A stretch of DNA of 6,816 nt from Phycisphaerales bacterium (GTDB lineage Bacteria; Planctomycetota; Phycisphaerae; Phycisphaerales; UBA1924): the NCBI GenBank assembly GCA_029260415.1, contig JAJDDH010000206.1, positions 1 to 6,816 on the forward strand. The letters run 5' to 3'. Positions 1 through 6,103 of this stretch are shown in pieces. The notes beneath the pieces were generated by a model. The model did not search any database and was not told where the DNA came from. It was given only the letters and a program-made list of their open reading frames with translations. Each line of letters begins with the position of its first letter. Position 1 is the stretch's first letter. The position numbers and the translations under genes were made by a program.

Positions 1-1
1 C

Positions 2-64
2 GTCCCGCCACCCATGCGGCCGGGCGCGCCCAATCCGCGACCCGACCCGCCCCACCGGAGATAG
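2..64 (+). CDS. Possible C-terminal tail of an upstream gene (partial)
   Basis: One forward frame is open from the window edge to a TAG at 62-64 and encodes about 20 residues rich in proline and arginine, ending PPHRR. It would stop 6 bases before the ATG of the lipoprotein gene, a spacing common within operons, and the GGAG ribosome-binding site of that gene would lie inside it. Another forward frame is also open and runs to 129, but it would overlap the lipoprotein gene by about 59 bases, which is less likely. The stretch is too short to assign a function or to prove that it is coding. Confidence 0.25.
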   Translation, partial: VPPPMRPGAPNPRPDPPHRR

Positions 65-70
65 CCAGGG

Positions 71-1246
71 ATGCTCAGAGCCGATCTGCTTGCCGCCACT
101 CTCGCCGCGTCGCTCGTCCTCGGGTGTGAGTCCACACCCAACGCCGGCGCCTCGGGCGGGAGCGCCTCGCCCTCCGTCGGCGCCCTCAGCAGCGACCCCG
201 AGAGCCCCACCGGAGGCGTCGTCACCGATGCCGAGGGCTTCCGCATCGCCCACGACGACTGGGCCCGCCTGGGCTACCGCTGGGACTGGAGCTCCAAGCC
301 CTTCATCTCCCCCCGCGGCACGCTCAACGACTTCACCCCGCTGGGCAACCTGCTCGTCGCGCAGGAGTCGGGCTCCAACGTCTCCGTCCTCGAATCCCGC
401 TCGGGGCGCCTGCTCTGGTCCAGCCAGCTGGGCAGCCGCTTCACCAAGTTCGTCGGCTCCGCGCGTGACAACGACATCATCCTCACCTCAACCACCTCCG
501 AACTCTTCGAGCTGGGCGCCACCTCGGGCAACCTCGTCGCCAAGAGCCGCTTCAAGTTCCTTGTCGATACCGCGCCCGTGCTCGTGGGCAACATCGCGGT
601 CTACGGCTCAGGCTCGGGCAAGCTCCTGGCCCACAACCGCGACACGGGCGTCATCGCCTGGGCCTACGCCCTCAGCGGCCCCATCGAAACGCCCCCCGTC
701 CTCGTGGGCGATGAGATCGTCGCCGCCCTCTCACGCGGGGGCGACGTCATCTTCCTCAACCCCTTCACCGGCGCCTCCGTCGGGCGCGCCAAGATCGCAG
801 GCGGCGCCACCTCCGCCCCCGTCGCCGACACCGACCGCCTCTACGTCGCCAGCCTCGACCAGTCCGTCTACGCCTTCGACGCCCTGGGCGGCGCACTCGC
901 CTGGCGCGTCCGCACCGAGTACCCCATCACCGCCCAGCCCGCCCTCCACGACGGCGCGCTCTACGTCACCCTCCAGGCTCACGGCCTGACCGCCTTTGAC
1001 ACCATCGACGGCTCCCTCCTCTGGCGCAACGACGACATCCGCGGCGAGGTCATCGGCATCCGCGACGGCGAGCTCCTCGTCGCCGACGGGACCCGCCTCG
1101 CCCTGGTCGATCCCGAGCAGGGCGACGTGATCCGCCGCCACGATTTCCCGGGCGCCGCCAGCATCACCACCGACACGTTCGTCGACGGCGCTGTTTACGT
1201 CGTCGGACGCTCGGGCGTCATCGTCCGCTTCGTCCCCCGCTCCTAA
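71..1246 (+). CDS. PQQ-like beta-propeller lipoprotein (BamB-like fold)
   Basis: A 391-residue exported protein. Residues 1-18 form a short signal peptide ending in the lipobox VLG before Cys19, so it should be lipidated. Residue +2 is Glu rather than Asp, which under the E. coli rule would favour the outer membrane. Residues 20-55 are a Gly/Ser/Pro-rich tether. From about residue 90 to the end there are seven repeats of about 40 residues, starting near 105, 145, 186, 227, 266, 306 and 343. Each has a core like 'AFDxxxGxxLWR' (for example at 266-279 and 307-319), typical of PQQ-like/BamB propeller blades. The family includes the outer-membrane assembly factor BamB and many scaffold proteins; similarity here is to the fold, so BamB function is not claimed. 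I see no enzymatic residues of quinoprotein dehydrogenases. GGAG at 57-60, 10 bases upstream, supports this start. purH follows after 20 bases and may share its transcript. Confidence 0.85.
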   Translation: MLRADLLAATLAASLVLGCESTPNAGASGGSASPSVGALSSDPESPTGGVVTDAEGFRIAHDDWARLGYRWDWSSKPFISPRGTLNDFTPLGNLLVAQESGSNVSVLESRSGRLLWSSQLGSRFTKFVGSARDNDIILTSTTSELFELGATSGNLVAKSRFKFLVDTAPVLVGNIAVYGSGSGKLLAHNRDTGVIAWAYALSGPIETPPVLVGDEIVAALSRGGDVIFLNPFTGASVGRAKIAGGATSAPVADTDRLYVASLDQSVYAFDALGGALAWRVRTEYPITAQPALHDGALYVTLQAHGLTAFDTIDGSLLWRNDDIRGEVIGIRDGELLVADGTRLALVDPEQGDVIRRHDFPGAASITTDTFVDGAVYVVGRSGVIVRFVPRS

Positions 1247-1266
1247 GCACCCGAGACCGACCCCCG

Positions 1267-1911
1267 ATGCCCGACACGATTGACCTGGTCCCTGTCCGGC
1301 GCGCCCTGCTCTCGGTCAGCGACAAGACCGACCTCGTCCCCTTCGCCAAGGCCCTGGCCAGCGCGGGCTGCGAGATCATCTCCACCGGCGGAACCGCCAG
1401 GGCCCTCACCGACGCGGGCGTCCCCGTCCGCTCCATCGACGAGCTCACGGGCTTCCCCGAGATGATGGACGGACGCGTCAAAACGCTCCACCCCAACGTC
1501 CACGGCGCCCTGCTCGCCCTCCGCGACAACCCCGACCACGTCGCCTCGATGAACGAGCACCAGATCGAGCCCATCGACCTCGTCTGCGTCAACCTCTACC
1601 CCTTCGAGTCCACCATCACCCGCCAGGGCGTCACCCAGCCCGAGGCCATCGAGCAGATCGACATCGGCGGACCCAGCATGATCCGCTCGGGCGCCAAGAA
1701 CGCCCGCTGGGTCGCCGTCGTCACCTCGCCCGCCCAGTACGACCGCGTCGTGTCCGACCTCGACGCCAACGACGGCGCCACGAGCCTCGCCACCCGCACC
1801 CAGCTCGCCAGCGCCGCCTTCGCCCGCACCAGCGAGTACGACGCCGCCATCTCCGCCTACCTGGCGCGCACGAGCCCCGTCGCCTTCCCCCCCACCCGCC
1901 GCCAGACCTAA
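1267..1911 (+). CDS. purH: IMP cyclohydrolase domain of PurH (N-terminal half)
   Basis: This 214-residue product is the complete MGS-like IMP cyclohydrolase domain, which closes the ring of FAICAR to give IMP. Family motifs are all present: LLSVSDKT (14-21), ISTGGTA (38-44), GRVKTLHPNVHG (69-80), NLYPF (109-113) and IDIGGPSMIRSGAKN (131-145). The domain ends naturally at about residue 206 (VAFP), followed by eight linker residues and the TAA. The half-protein could therefore fold and be active alone, since isolated cyclohydrolase domains are known in nature. No clear Shine-Dalgarno precedes the ATG. The start is chosen because it gives the usual short lead before the first motif and sits 20 bases behind the lipoprotein gene. 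Confidence 0.8.
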   Translation: MPDTIDLVPVRRALLSVSDKTDLVPFAKALASAGCEIISTGGTARALTDAGVPVRSIDELTGFPEMMDGRVKTLHPNVHGALLALRDNPDHVASMNEHQIEPIDLVCVNLYPFESTITRQGVTQPEAIEQIDIGGPSMIRSGAKNARWVAVVTSPAQYDRVVSDLDANDGATSLATRTQLASAAFARTSEYDAAISAYLARTSPVAFPPTRRQT

Positions 1912-1983
1912 ACCAAGGGCAGCGACCTGCGCTACGGCGAGAACCCGCACCAGCACGCCGCGCTCTACCGCGACCCCGCCTCC

Positions 1984-2880
1984 GTGGGCCCGTCCATCGT
2001 CAACGCCCGCGTCCGCGCCGCCAAGGAACTCAGCTACAACAACATCCTCGACGCCAGCGCCGCCCTCGAATGCGTCAAGGCCCTCACCCGCCTCGACGAC
2101 GCGCGCGTGGGCGCCTGCGTCGTCAAGCACACCAACCCCTGCGGCCTGGCCCTGGCCAGAGACGCGAAGACCGCCATCACCCAGGCGATCGCGGGCGACC
2201 CCCTCGCCGCGTATGGAGGCATCCTCGCGCTCAACCGCAACATCGACGCCGCTGCCGCACAGACCATCATCGAGACCGGCCCGTTCTTCGAGGTCGTCAT
2301 CGCCCCCGAGATCGACGACGCCGGCGCGCAGGTGCTCCAGGGCAAGTGGAAAAACATCCGCATGCTCAGCGTCGGGAACAAGACGCCCAGCAGCGCCCGC
2401 AAGCTCGAGAGCAAGTCCATCCCCGGGGGCGTGCTCGTGCAGGACCGCAACGTCCGCACGCCCCAGCCCAGCGAGTGGACCCACGCCGCGGGCCCCACGC
2501 CCGACGAGCAGACGCTGCGTGACGCCGCGTTCCTGGTCTGCGCCGTGCGCGCGCTGTCGAGCAACGCCATCGCCATCGGCGGGCGCACGGGCGAGGACGG
2601 CGTCCGCCTCTTCGGCGGGGGCGCCGGGCAGATGGACCGCGTCGCCGCCTGCCGCCACGCCATCGCCAAGGCCCAGCAGGCCCTCGCGTCCTGCGACGCG
2701 CCCGTCGCCGCCTCCGACGCCTTCTTCCCCTTCCCCGATGGCCCAGAACTGCTCATCGACGCGGGCGTCAAGACCATCGTCCACCCGGGAGGCTCCATGC
2801 GCGACCAGCAGACCCTGGACCTGTGCAACGCCCGCGCCGTCACCTGCCTGACCACGGGCGTCCGCCACTTCCGCCACTGA
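1984..2880 (+). CDS. purH: AICAR formyltransferase domain of PurH (C-terminal half, start uncertain)
   Basis: This half carries the AICARFT domain that transfers the formyl group from 10-formyl-THF to AICAR. Numbered from GTG 1984, visible motifs are VVKHTNPCG (46-54, with the catalytic Lys-His pair at 48-49), AYGGILALNR (76-85), FFEVVIAPE (101-109), SSNAI (192-196), GGGAGQMDRV (211-220), SDAFFPF (244-250), HPGGSMRD (267-274) and the terminal TGVRHFRH. The only standard start after the stop is this GTG, but it removes RYGENPHQ, whose codons lie upstream at 1930-1953 and which belongs to this domain. A full domain would need a nonstandard start such as CTG at 1927, or readthrough of the TAA. 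I see no Shine-Dalgarno before either position. The half is recognisable and undecayed, which argues that any mutation is recent or not real. Confidence 0.6.
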   Translation: MGPSIVNARVRAAKELSYNNILDASAALECVKALTRLDDARVGACVVKHTNPCGLALARDAKTAITQAIAGDPLAAYGGILALNRNIDAAAAQTIIETGPFFEVVIAPEIDDAGAQVLQGKWKNIRMLSVGNKTPSSARKLESKSIPGGVLVQDRNVRTPQPSEWTHAAGPTPDEQTLRDAAFLVCAVRALSSNAIAIGGRTGEDGVRLFGGGAGQMDRVAACRHAIAKAQQALASCDAPVAASDAFFPFPDGPELLIDAGVKTIVHPGGSMRDQQTLDLCNARAVTCLTTGVRHFRH

Positions 2881-2989
2881 GACTGAAATCCGCCCCCAGC
2901 ACCTCCCAAGCAGGGGTATCGCCCCGTCTTCTTGTGCGGGGAGCCGGTCTCTCGTAGCCTGAATCACCCACAGCATGGGGGGACGAGCC
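2881..2989. other. Spacer between purH and the small membrane protein gene
   Basis: This spacer of about 110 bases contains no credible gene. It holds a weak inverted repeat (CCCCG at 2922-2926 with CGGGG at 2937-2941, 10-base loop), a weak promoter-like pair at 2932-2960, and a purine-rich Shine-Dalgarno at 2977-2983. The inverted repeat lacks a T tract, so a classical terminator for purH is not evident. Confidence 0.5.
2932..2960 (+). promoter_or_regulatory. Weak promoter-like pair upstream of the small membrane protein gene
   Basis: TTGTGC at 2932-2937 and TAGCCT at 2955-2960 are separated by exactly 17 bases and lie 29 bases before the ATG at 2990. Each hexamer matches only three of six sigma-70 consensus positions. 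The position and spacing are right, but the sequence match is close to what chance could give. Confidence 0.2.
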
Positions 2990-3340
2990 ATGAACACCCA
3001 GACCCTGACACTCGCGAGCTTTGACAACGAGGTCCTGCCGATCGTGTTCGTGGCGCTCCTGGGCGCCATCATCCTGACGGCCATCGTCTTCTCAAACATC
3101 CGCAAGGTCTTCGAGACCCGCGCCAAGGAGACCACCCGGCGCGAGATCGCCGCGTACGTCGCCGAGGGCTCCATCTCGCCCGACGACGCGCGCAAGCTCC
3201 TCGCCACCGGCTCGGGCGAGCAGTTCGAGAAGCAGATCGGAGACGCCGTCGCGTGGGGGTCGATCTCCGCCAAGAAGGCCGAGAGCCTGCTCCGGGCCGC
3301 CCGCGAGGGGCGCAGCGACGACGCGCCCGCGGGCGTCTGA
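2990..3340 (+). CDS. Small single-pass membrane protein with duplicated GSIS motif
   Basis: I do not recognise a named family. From ATG 2990 the product is 116 residues. Residues 15-35 form one hydrophobic segment (VLPIVFVALLGAIILTAIVFS), followed by the basic stretch NIRKVFETRAKETTRRE. This suggests a short outside N-terminus and a cytoplasmic tail. The tail holds two 20-residue units, at 53-72 and 83-102, each built on 'VAxGSISxxxAxxLL' and identical at 10 of 20 positions. They look like helix-turn-helix pairs resembling SHOCT-type oligomerisation motifs; that comparison is inference. The last ten residues are polar and probably disordered. An ATG at 2975, also in frame, is possible, but GGGGGGA at 2977-2983 lies within that reading and sits 6 bases before 2990, favouring 2990. 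It stands alone on the + strand between purH and the HNH gene, so context gives no function. Confidence 0.75.
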   Translation: MNTQTLTLASFDNEVLPIVFVALLGAIILTAIVFSNIRKVFETRAKETTRREIAAYVAEGSISPDDARKLLATGSGEQFEKQIGDAVAWGSISAKKAESLLRAAREGRSDDAPAGV

Positions 3341-3426
3341 TGCCGGCTCACGGTCGATAAAGTTCGCGTCAAACCCGTGCTGTGGCGCTCTGAGTCGCTC
3401 GGACGGGGCGATGCGCCAGTCTGTTG

Positions 3427-3455
3427 TTGTATCTTGGCCCTGAACACATTACAAC
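3427..3455 (+). promoter_or_regulatory. Candidate sigma-70-type promoter for the HNH gene
   Basis: TTGTAT at 3427-3432 and TACAAC at 3450-3455 are separated by exactly 17 bases. The -10 element matches four of six consensus bases and the -35 matches three, including the TTG core. The stretch is locally AT-richer than its surroundings. Transcription would begin near 3462, giving a leader of about 20 bases before the ATG at 3483, consistent with the lack of a Shine-Dalgarno there. The rest of the 142-base spacer, from 3341 to 3426, shows only a weak 6-bp inverted repeat (TGGCGC at 3383-3388, GCGCCA at 3413-3418). Confidence 0.35.
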
Positions 3456-3482
3456 GGGCTGCGTACAGACGATGAACTGACC

Positions 3483-4235
3483 ATGCGCCGCAGATCCAAA
3501 CGCCAACCCAGCGGGCGCCGCTCCCGCTCAAGCAGGCAGGCTGAGCCCTCGGGACCAGCCAGGGGGTCGGTGTCGCCTGACGCCCTCCCCCAGTACGGCA
3601 TCCCGGCCATGGACGGGCCCGAGGGACTCGACGCCAAGGTCCTCGTCCTCACCACGCACCCCGTCGCCGTCCGAGTCGTGACCGCGCGCCAGGCCTTCTG
3701 CCTGCTCGCGCGCGATACCGCGGAGGTCATCGACCACGACGAGGGCGTCTACTCGAACCACAACTTCGAGTCCTGGCTCGACGTCGCCGAGTTCAAAAAA
3801 GAGTTCGAGCCCGACAAGCACGACTGGATCAGCACCGTCCGCCTGCAGATCCCCGTCCCACGGATCATCCGCCTGCTGGGCTACGACCGCCTCCCTGCCC
3901 AGGGCGTCAAGCTCAACCGGCGCAACCTGTTCGCGCGCGACCGCAACCGCTGCCAGTACTGCGCCAGGCTCTTCCCGACCAGCGAGCTGTCGCTGGACCA
4001 CGTCGTCCCCCGCCGCCAGGGCGGGCCCGACACCTGGGAGAACCTCGTGTGCGCCTGCATCCGCTGCAACGCCCGCAAGGGCGGGCGCACGCCCGACGAG
4101 GCCAACATGAAGCTCATGACCAAGCCCGTGCAGCCCAAACGCAACCCGCTGGTGACGGTGCGCCTCGGGCACGAGAAGTACGCCAGCTGGAAGGCCTTCC
4201 TCGACGAAGCCTACTGGTCCGCCGAGCTGCGCTAG
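3483..4235 (+). CDS. HNH endonuclease family protein
   Basis: A 250-residue protein with a C-terminal HNH nuclease domain. Residues 1-42 are Arg/Ser/Pro-rich and probably disordered. Residues 50-145 are the conserved lead region of this stand-alone HNH family (AKVLVLTTHPVAVRVVTARQ, then ESWLD and VPRIIRLLGYDRLP). The nuclease core is at 145-205: zinc pair Cys157/Cys160, DHVVPRRQGG with catalytic His173, Asn187 in TWENLV, second zinc pair Cys192/Cys195, and CNARKGGRTP. All metal-binding and catalytic residues expected of an HNH fold are present, so it should be active. Close relatives are, as I recall, widespread single genes in bacteria, with no fixed role in restriction or mobility. No methylase or toxin partner is adjacent. 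ATG 3483 follows a promoter candidate but has no Shine-Dalgarno; ATG 3609 (residue 43) is an alternative that removes the disordered arm and keeps the conserved region. Confidence 0.85.
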   Translation: MRRRSKRQPSGRRSRSSRQAEPSGPARGSVSPDALPQYGIPAMDGPEGLDAKVLVLTTHPVAVRVVTARQAFCLLARDTAEVIDHDEGVYSNHNFESWLDVAEFKKEFEPDKHDWISTVRLQIPVPRIIRLLGYDRLPAQGVKLNRRNLFARDRNRCQYCARLFPTSELSLDHVVPRRQGGPDTWENLVCACIRCNARKGGRTPDEANMKLMTKPVQPKRNPLVTVRLGHEKYASWKAFLDEAYWSAELR

Positions 4236-4241
4236 CGGGCC

Positions 4242-4535
4242 CTACGCGACCAGCGCCCCCGCGAACGCGTTCGCCTTGCGCGCCAGATCAAAGTCTTTCT
4301 TCGTGATCCCACCCGCGTCGTGCGTCGAGAGCGTCAGCGTGACCTTGTTGTAGCGGATCAGGATGTCCGGGTGGTGCTGCGCCGCCTCCGCCGCCTCCGC
4401 CACCTCGCTCACGAACCGGATGGACTGCACGAAGTCGTCGAACTGGTACGTCCGCACGATCTCGCCCCCAACCTCCGACCACTTGGGGAAGTTGGCCAGC
4501 TCGCTCTGGATCTGCTCGTCACTCAGTTTGTCCAT
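4242..4535 (-). CDS. phhB: Pterin-4a-carbinolamine dehydratase (PCD/DCoH)
   Basis: A 97-residue cytoplasmic enzyme that dehydrates 4a-hydroxytetrahydrobiopterin, recycling the pterin cofactor of aromatic amino acid hydroxylases. The length is typical of the family. It begins MDKLSDEQI and carries the active-site pattern AQHHPDI (52-58, with His54, His55 and Pro56), Tyr62 in RYNKV, His72 in STHDAGG, and the following Asp at 81-83. The ATG at 4535 is preferred over an in-frame TTG seven codons upstream because GGAGG at 4544-4548 precedes it by 8 bases. No phenylalanine hydroxylase is in the window. The family also occurs in organisms without one, where roles in molybdopterin or other pterin metabolism have been suggested, so the in vivo partner is unknown here. 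It converges on the HNH gene with 6 bases between stops and diverges from the GluQ-like gene. Confidence 0.92.
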   Translation of the reverse strand: MDKLSDEQIQSELANFPKWSEVGGEIVRTYQFDDFVQSIRFVSEVAEAAEAAQHHPDILIRYNKVTLTLSTHDAGGITKKDFDLARKANAFAGALVA

Positions 4536-4543
4536 CGGTCCTG

Positions 4544-4548
4544 CCTCC
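4544..4548 (-). promoter_or_regulatory. Shine-Dalgarno fixing the phhB start
   Basis: GGAGG on the minus strand, 8 bases ahead of ATG 4535, is one of the strongest ribosome-binding sites in the window. It makes the upstream TTG (4556) and GTG (4550) unlikely starts, because the site would lie at or inside those reading frames. Confidence 0.65.
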
Positions 4549-4609
4549 ACAGTCAAACAACGTTCGCCGGTCCGTCGACGCCGGGGAGGAGTCTACCTTC
4601 AATCTCCCG

Positions 4610-5599
4610 ATGGATCGCCCGCCCCGCACACCCCCGTCCCCGAACCCCGCTCAGGACGCCTCAGGCGGGATTCACACCACACGCCTCGCGCCATCCCCCA
4701 CCGGCGCGCTGCACCTGGGCAACGCGCGCAGCTTCGTCGTCAACTGGGCGCTCGCGCGACAGCGGGGCTGGAAGATCGTCCTCCGCATCGAGGACCTGGA
4801 CACCCCCCGCGTCAAGCCCGGCGCGATCGACGCATCGATCGACCTGCTCACCTGGCTCGGGCTCGACTGGGACCAGGGCCCCACGATCCAGAGCGACGAC
4901 CTGGCGCCCTACACCGAGTCCATGCGCTCGCTCGCCTCGCGCGGGCTCGCCTACCCATGCGAGCTGACGCGCACGCAGATCGAGCAGGCCGCCAGCGCCC
5001 CCAACGAGGGCGACACCGAAACCCCGTTCCCCCGCTCGCTCCGCCCCGCGCTCGCGCCCCAGCCCTTCACGGATTCCGGCACCAACTGGCGCCTCGCCGT
5101 CGAACCGGGCAGCATCACCTTCACCGACGCGCTCGCCGGACCGCAAACTTTCAACCCCGCCCGCGAGATCGGCGACTTCGTCATCTGGACCAAACGCCGC
5201 TGCCCCGCGTACCAGCTCGCCGTCGTCGTGGACGACGCCGCCCAGCGCGTCACCCAGATCGTCCGCGGCGACGACCTGCTCCCCTCCACCGCCCGCCAGC
5301 TCGTCCTCGCCCGCGCCCTGGGCCTGGCCCCCGAGCCGACCTACACCCATCTCCCGCTGGTCCGTGGGTCCGACGGACGACGCCTGGCCAAACGCCACGG
5401 CGACACCCGCCTCACCCACTACCGCGACCAGGGCGTCACCCCCGAGCGCGTCCTGGGCCTCCTCGCGAGCTGGTCGGGCATCCTTCCCGAGCCCGAGCCG
5501 ATCACCACCCGGGCATTCCTCGACGCGTTCTCGCTCGATACGATGCCCCGGACCGACGCAGTGTTCACCCCGGAGAATGACGCATGGCTGCTGGCCTGA
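4610..5599 (+). CDS. gluQ: Glutamyl-Q tRNA(Asp) synthetase-like protein
   Basis: A 329-residue class I synthetase catalytic core related to GluRS but lacking its anticodon-binding half. This matches GluQ-RS (YadB), which activates glutamate and attaches it to queuosine at position 34 of tRNA(Asp). Seen in order: LAPSPTG (26-32), HIGH-type HLGN (35-38), RIEDLDTPR (59-67), NWRLAV (159-164), GDFVIWTKRR (188-197), YQLAVVVDDA (201-210), IVRGDDLL (217-224) and the KMSKS-type RLAKRHGD (258-265). Residues 1-20 are a Pro-rich extension. The zinc-binding segment looks degenerate: Cys117 is present, but the usual second Cys, Tyr and third Cys appear as Leu119, Phe140 and Leu144. A nondiscriminating GluRS is unlikely given the length. 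The nearest purine tract, GGGGAGGAG at 4583-4591, is 18 bases from the ATG, too far for a normal Shine-Dalgarno, yet no better in-frame start exists. It overlaps the next gene by 16 bases. Confidence 0.82.
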   Translation: MDRPPRTPPSPNPAQDASGGIHTTRLAPSPTGALHLGNARSFVVNWALARQRGWKIVLRIEDLDTPRVKPGAIDASIDLLTWLGLDWDQGPTIQSDDLAPYTESMRSLASRGLAYPCELTRTQIEQAASAPNEGDTETPFPRSLRPALAPQPFTDSGTNWRLAVEPGSITFTDALAGPQTFNPAREIGDFVIWTKRRCPAYQLAVVVDDAAQRVTQIVRGDDLLPSTARQLVLARALGLAPEPTYTHLPLVRGSDGRRLAKRHGDTRLTHYRDQGVTPERVLGLLASWSGILPEPEPITTRAFLDAFSLDTMPRTDAVFTPENDAWLLA

Positions 5600-6096
5600 G
5601 ACGACTCACGCTCACGATGACCCTGGCCCTGATCGCGCTGGCCCAGGCCGGGTGCAAGCAGCCCGCCACACCGTCCGGGTTCGAGCGCGTCACCCTCGAC
5701 GGGCGGACCTACACCCTCGAGATCGTCGCCGACGACGCCTCACGCACCATGGGCCTGGGCGACCGCTCCGAACTGGCCGAGGACAAGGGCATGCTCTTCG
5801 TCTTCCCCAACTCGACCAAACGCCACTTCGTGATGCGCGACTGCTTCATCGACATCGACATCATTTATCTGGACGCGAACGCCCGGATCGTCGCGATGCA
5901 CCAGATGCCCGTCGAGGAGCCCCAGCGCGAGGGCGAGACCGAGCTGGCGTACAACAACCGCCTCAAACGCTACTCCAGCCGGTTCGATTCCCAGTTTGTT
6001 ATCGAACTCGCCGGGGGACAACTGGACCACCTGAACCTCGAGGACGGCCAGCGGATCAAGCTCGACACAGCCCGCCTCAGGTCGCTCGCCAAGTAG
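5584..6096 (+). CDS. Exported DUF192 family protein, possible lipoprotein
   Basis: A 170-residue protein. Residues 5-23 form a signal peptide with Arg6-Arg7 and a hydrophobic core up to ALAQAGC. Cys24 could be lipidated, but the -3 residue is Gln, an unusual lipobox; ALAQA is also a fair signal peptidase I site, so soluble export is possible. Residues 35-165 are a DUF192 domain: LEIVADDASRTMGLGDRSEL (45-64), then GMLFVFP (69-75), FVMRDCFIDIDIIYLD (82-97), RIVAMHQMPVEEP (101-113) and a C-terminal segment ending GQRIKLD. The usual WMKNT element is replaced by VMRDC. The biochemical role of DUF192 is not established to my knowledge. GGAGA at 5572-5576, inside the synthetase gene, precedes the ATG by 7 bases and suggests translational coupling. 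ATG 5617 is a possible shorter start but would shorten the signal peptide too much. Confidence 0.85.
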   Translation: MAAGLRRLTLTMTLALIALAQAGCKQPATPSGFERVTLDGRTYTLEIVADDASRTMGLGDRSELAEDKGMLFVFPNSTKRHFVMRDCFIDIDIIYLDANARIVAMHQMPVEEPQREGETELAYNNRLKRYSSRFDSQFVIELAGGQLDHLNLEDGQRIKLDTARLRSLAK

Positions 6097-6103
6097 GTCG
6101 ATA

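Larger units (their letters stand above)
1267..2880 (+). pseudogene. purH: purH, IMP cyclohydrolase / AICAR formyltransferase, split by an in-frame stop
   Basis: Taken as one reading frame this is a complete PurH of 537 positions, against 529 for the E. coli enzyme as I recall it. PurH makes the last two steps of de novo IMP synthesis in the cytoplasm: AICAR formylation with 10-formyl-THF, then ring closure. The frame is intact from the ATG to the usual C-terminal TGVRHFRH, except for a single TAA at 1909-1911 (codon 215). The stop lies in the linker joining the N-terminal cyclohydrolase domain and the C-terminal transformylase domain, 6 codons before the conserved LRYGENPHQ. No frameshift is needed to explain it: both sides are in the same frame and a one-base change from TAC or TAT (Tyr) would restore it. 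Possible explanations are a recent nonsense mutation, a sequence or assembly error, a genuine split into two proteins, or readthrough. TAA also ends the gene just upstream, so general recoding of TAA is unlikely. Confidence 0.8.

Noticed and set aside
90..989. Pro/Ser/Ala-rich + strand open frame inside the lipoprotein gene
   Set aside because: It is a shifted-frame shadow of the propeller gene, with biased composition and no recognisable domain.
1876..1912. A frameshift in the C-run before the purH stop as the cause of the break
   Set aside because: The codons after the TAA continue in the original frame into SDLRYGENPHQ, so a single indel would break the frame rather than mend it; a base substitution explains the data more simply.
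2922..2941. CCCCG/CGGGG inverted repeat as a terminator for purH
   Set aside because: The stem has only 5 pairs, the loop is 10 bases and no T tract follows.
1243..3531. Very long minus-strand open frame (762 codons) opposite purH and the small membrane protein gene
   Set aside because: Its product is a low-complexity Gly/Ala/Asp/Val-rich string with no family motifs, as expected opposite C-ended codons in GC-rich DNA, and it runs across clear + strand genes.
3483..4235. HNH gene as part of a restriction, homing or phage-defence system
   Set aside because: No methyltransferase, intron, phage or toxin-like neighbour is present, and the gene matches a stand-alone family in ordinary chromosomal context.
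4363..5580. 405-codon Arg/Pro-rich + strand frame across phhB and the GluQ-like gene
   Set aside because: It overlaps two well-supported genes in other frames and its product is arginine-proline low complexity.
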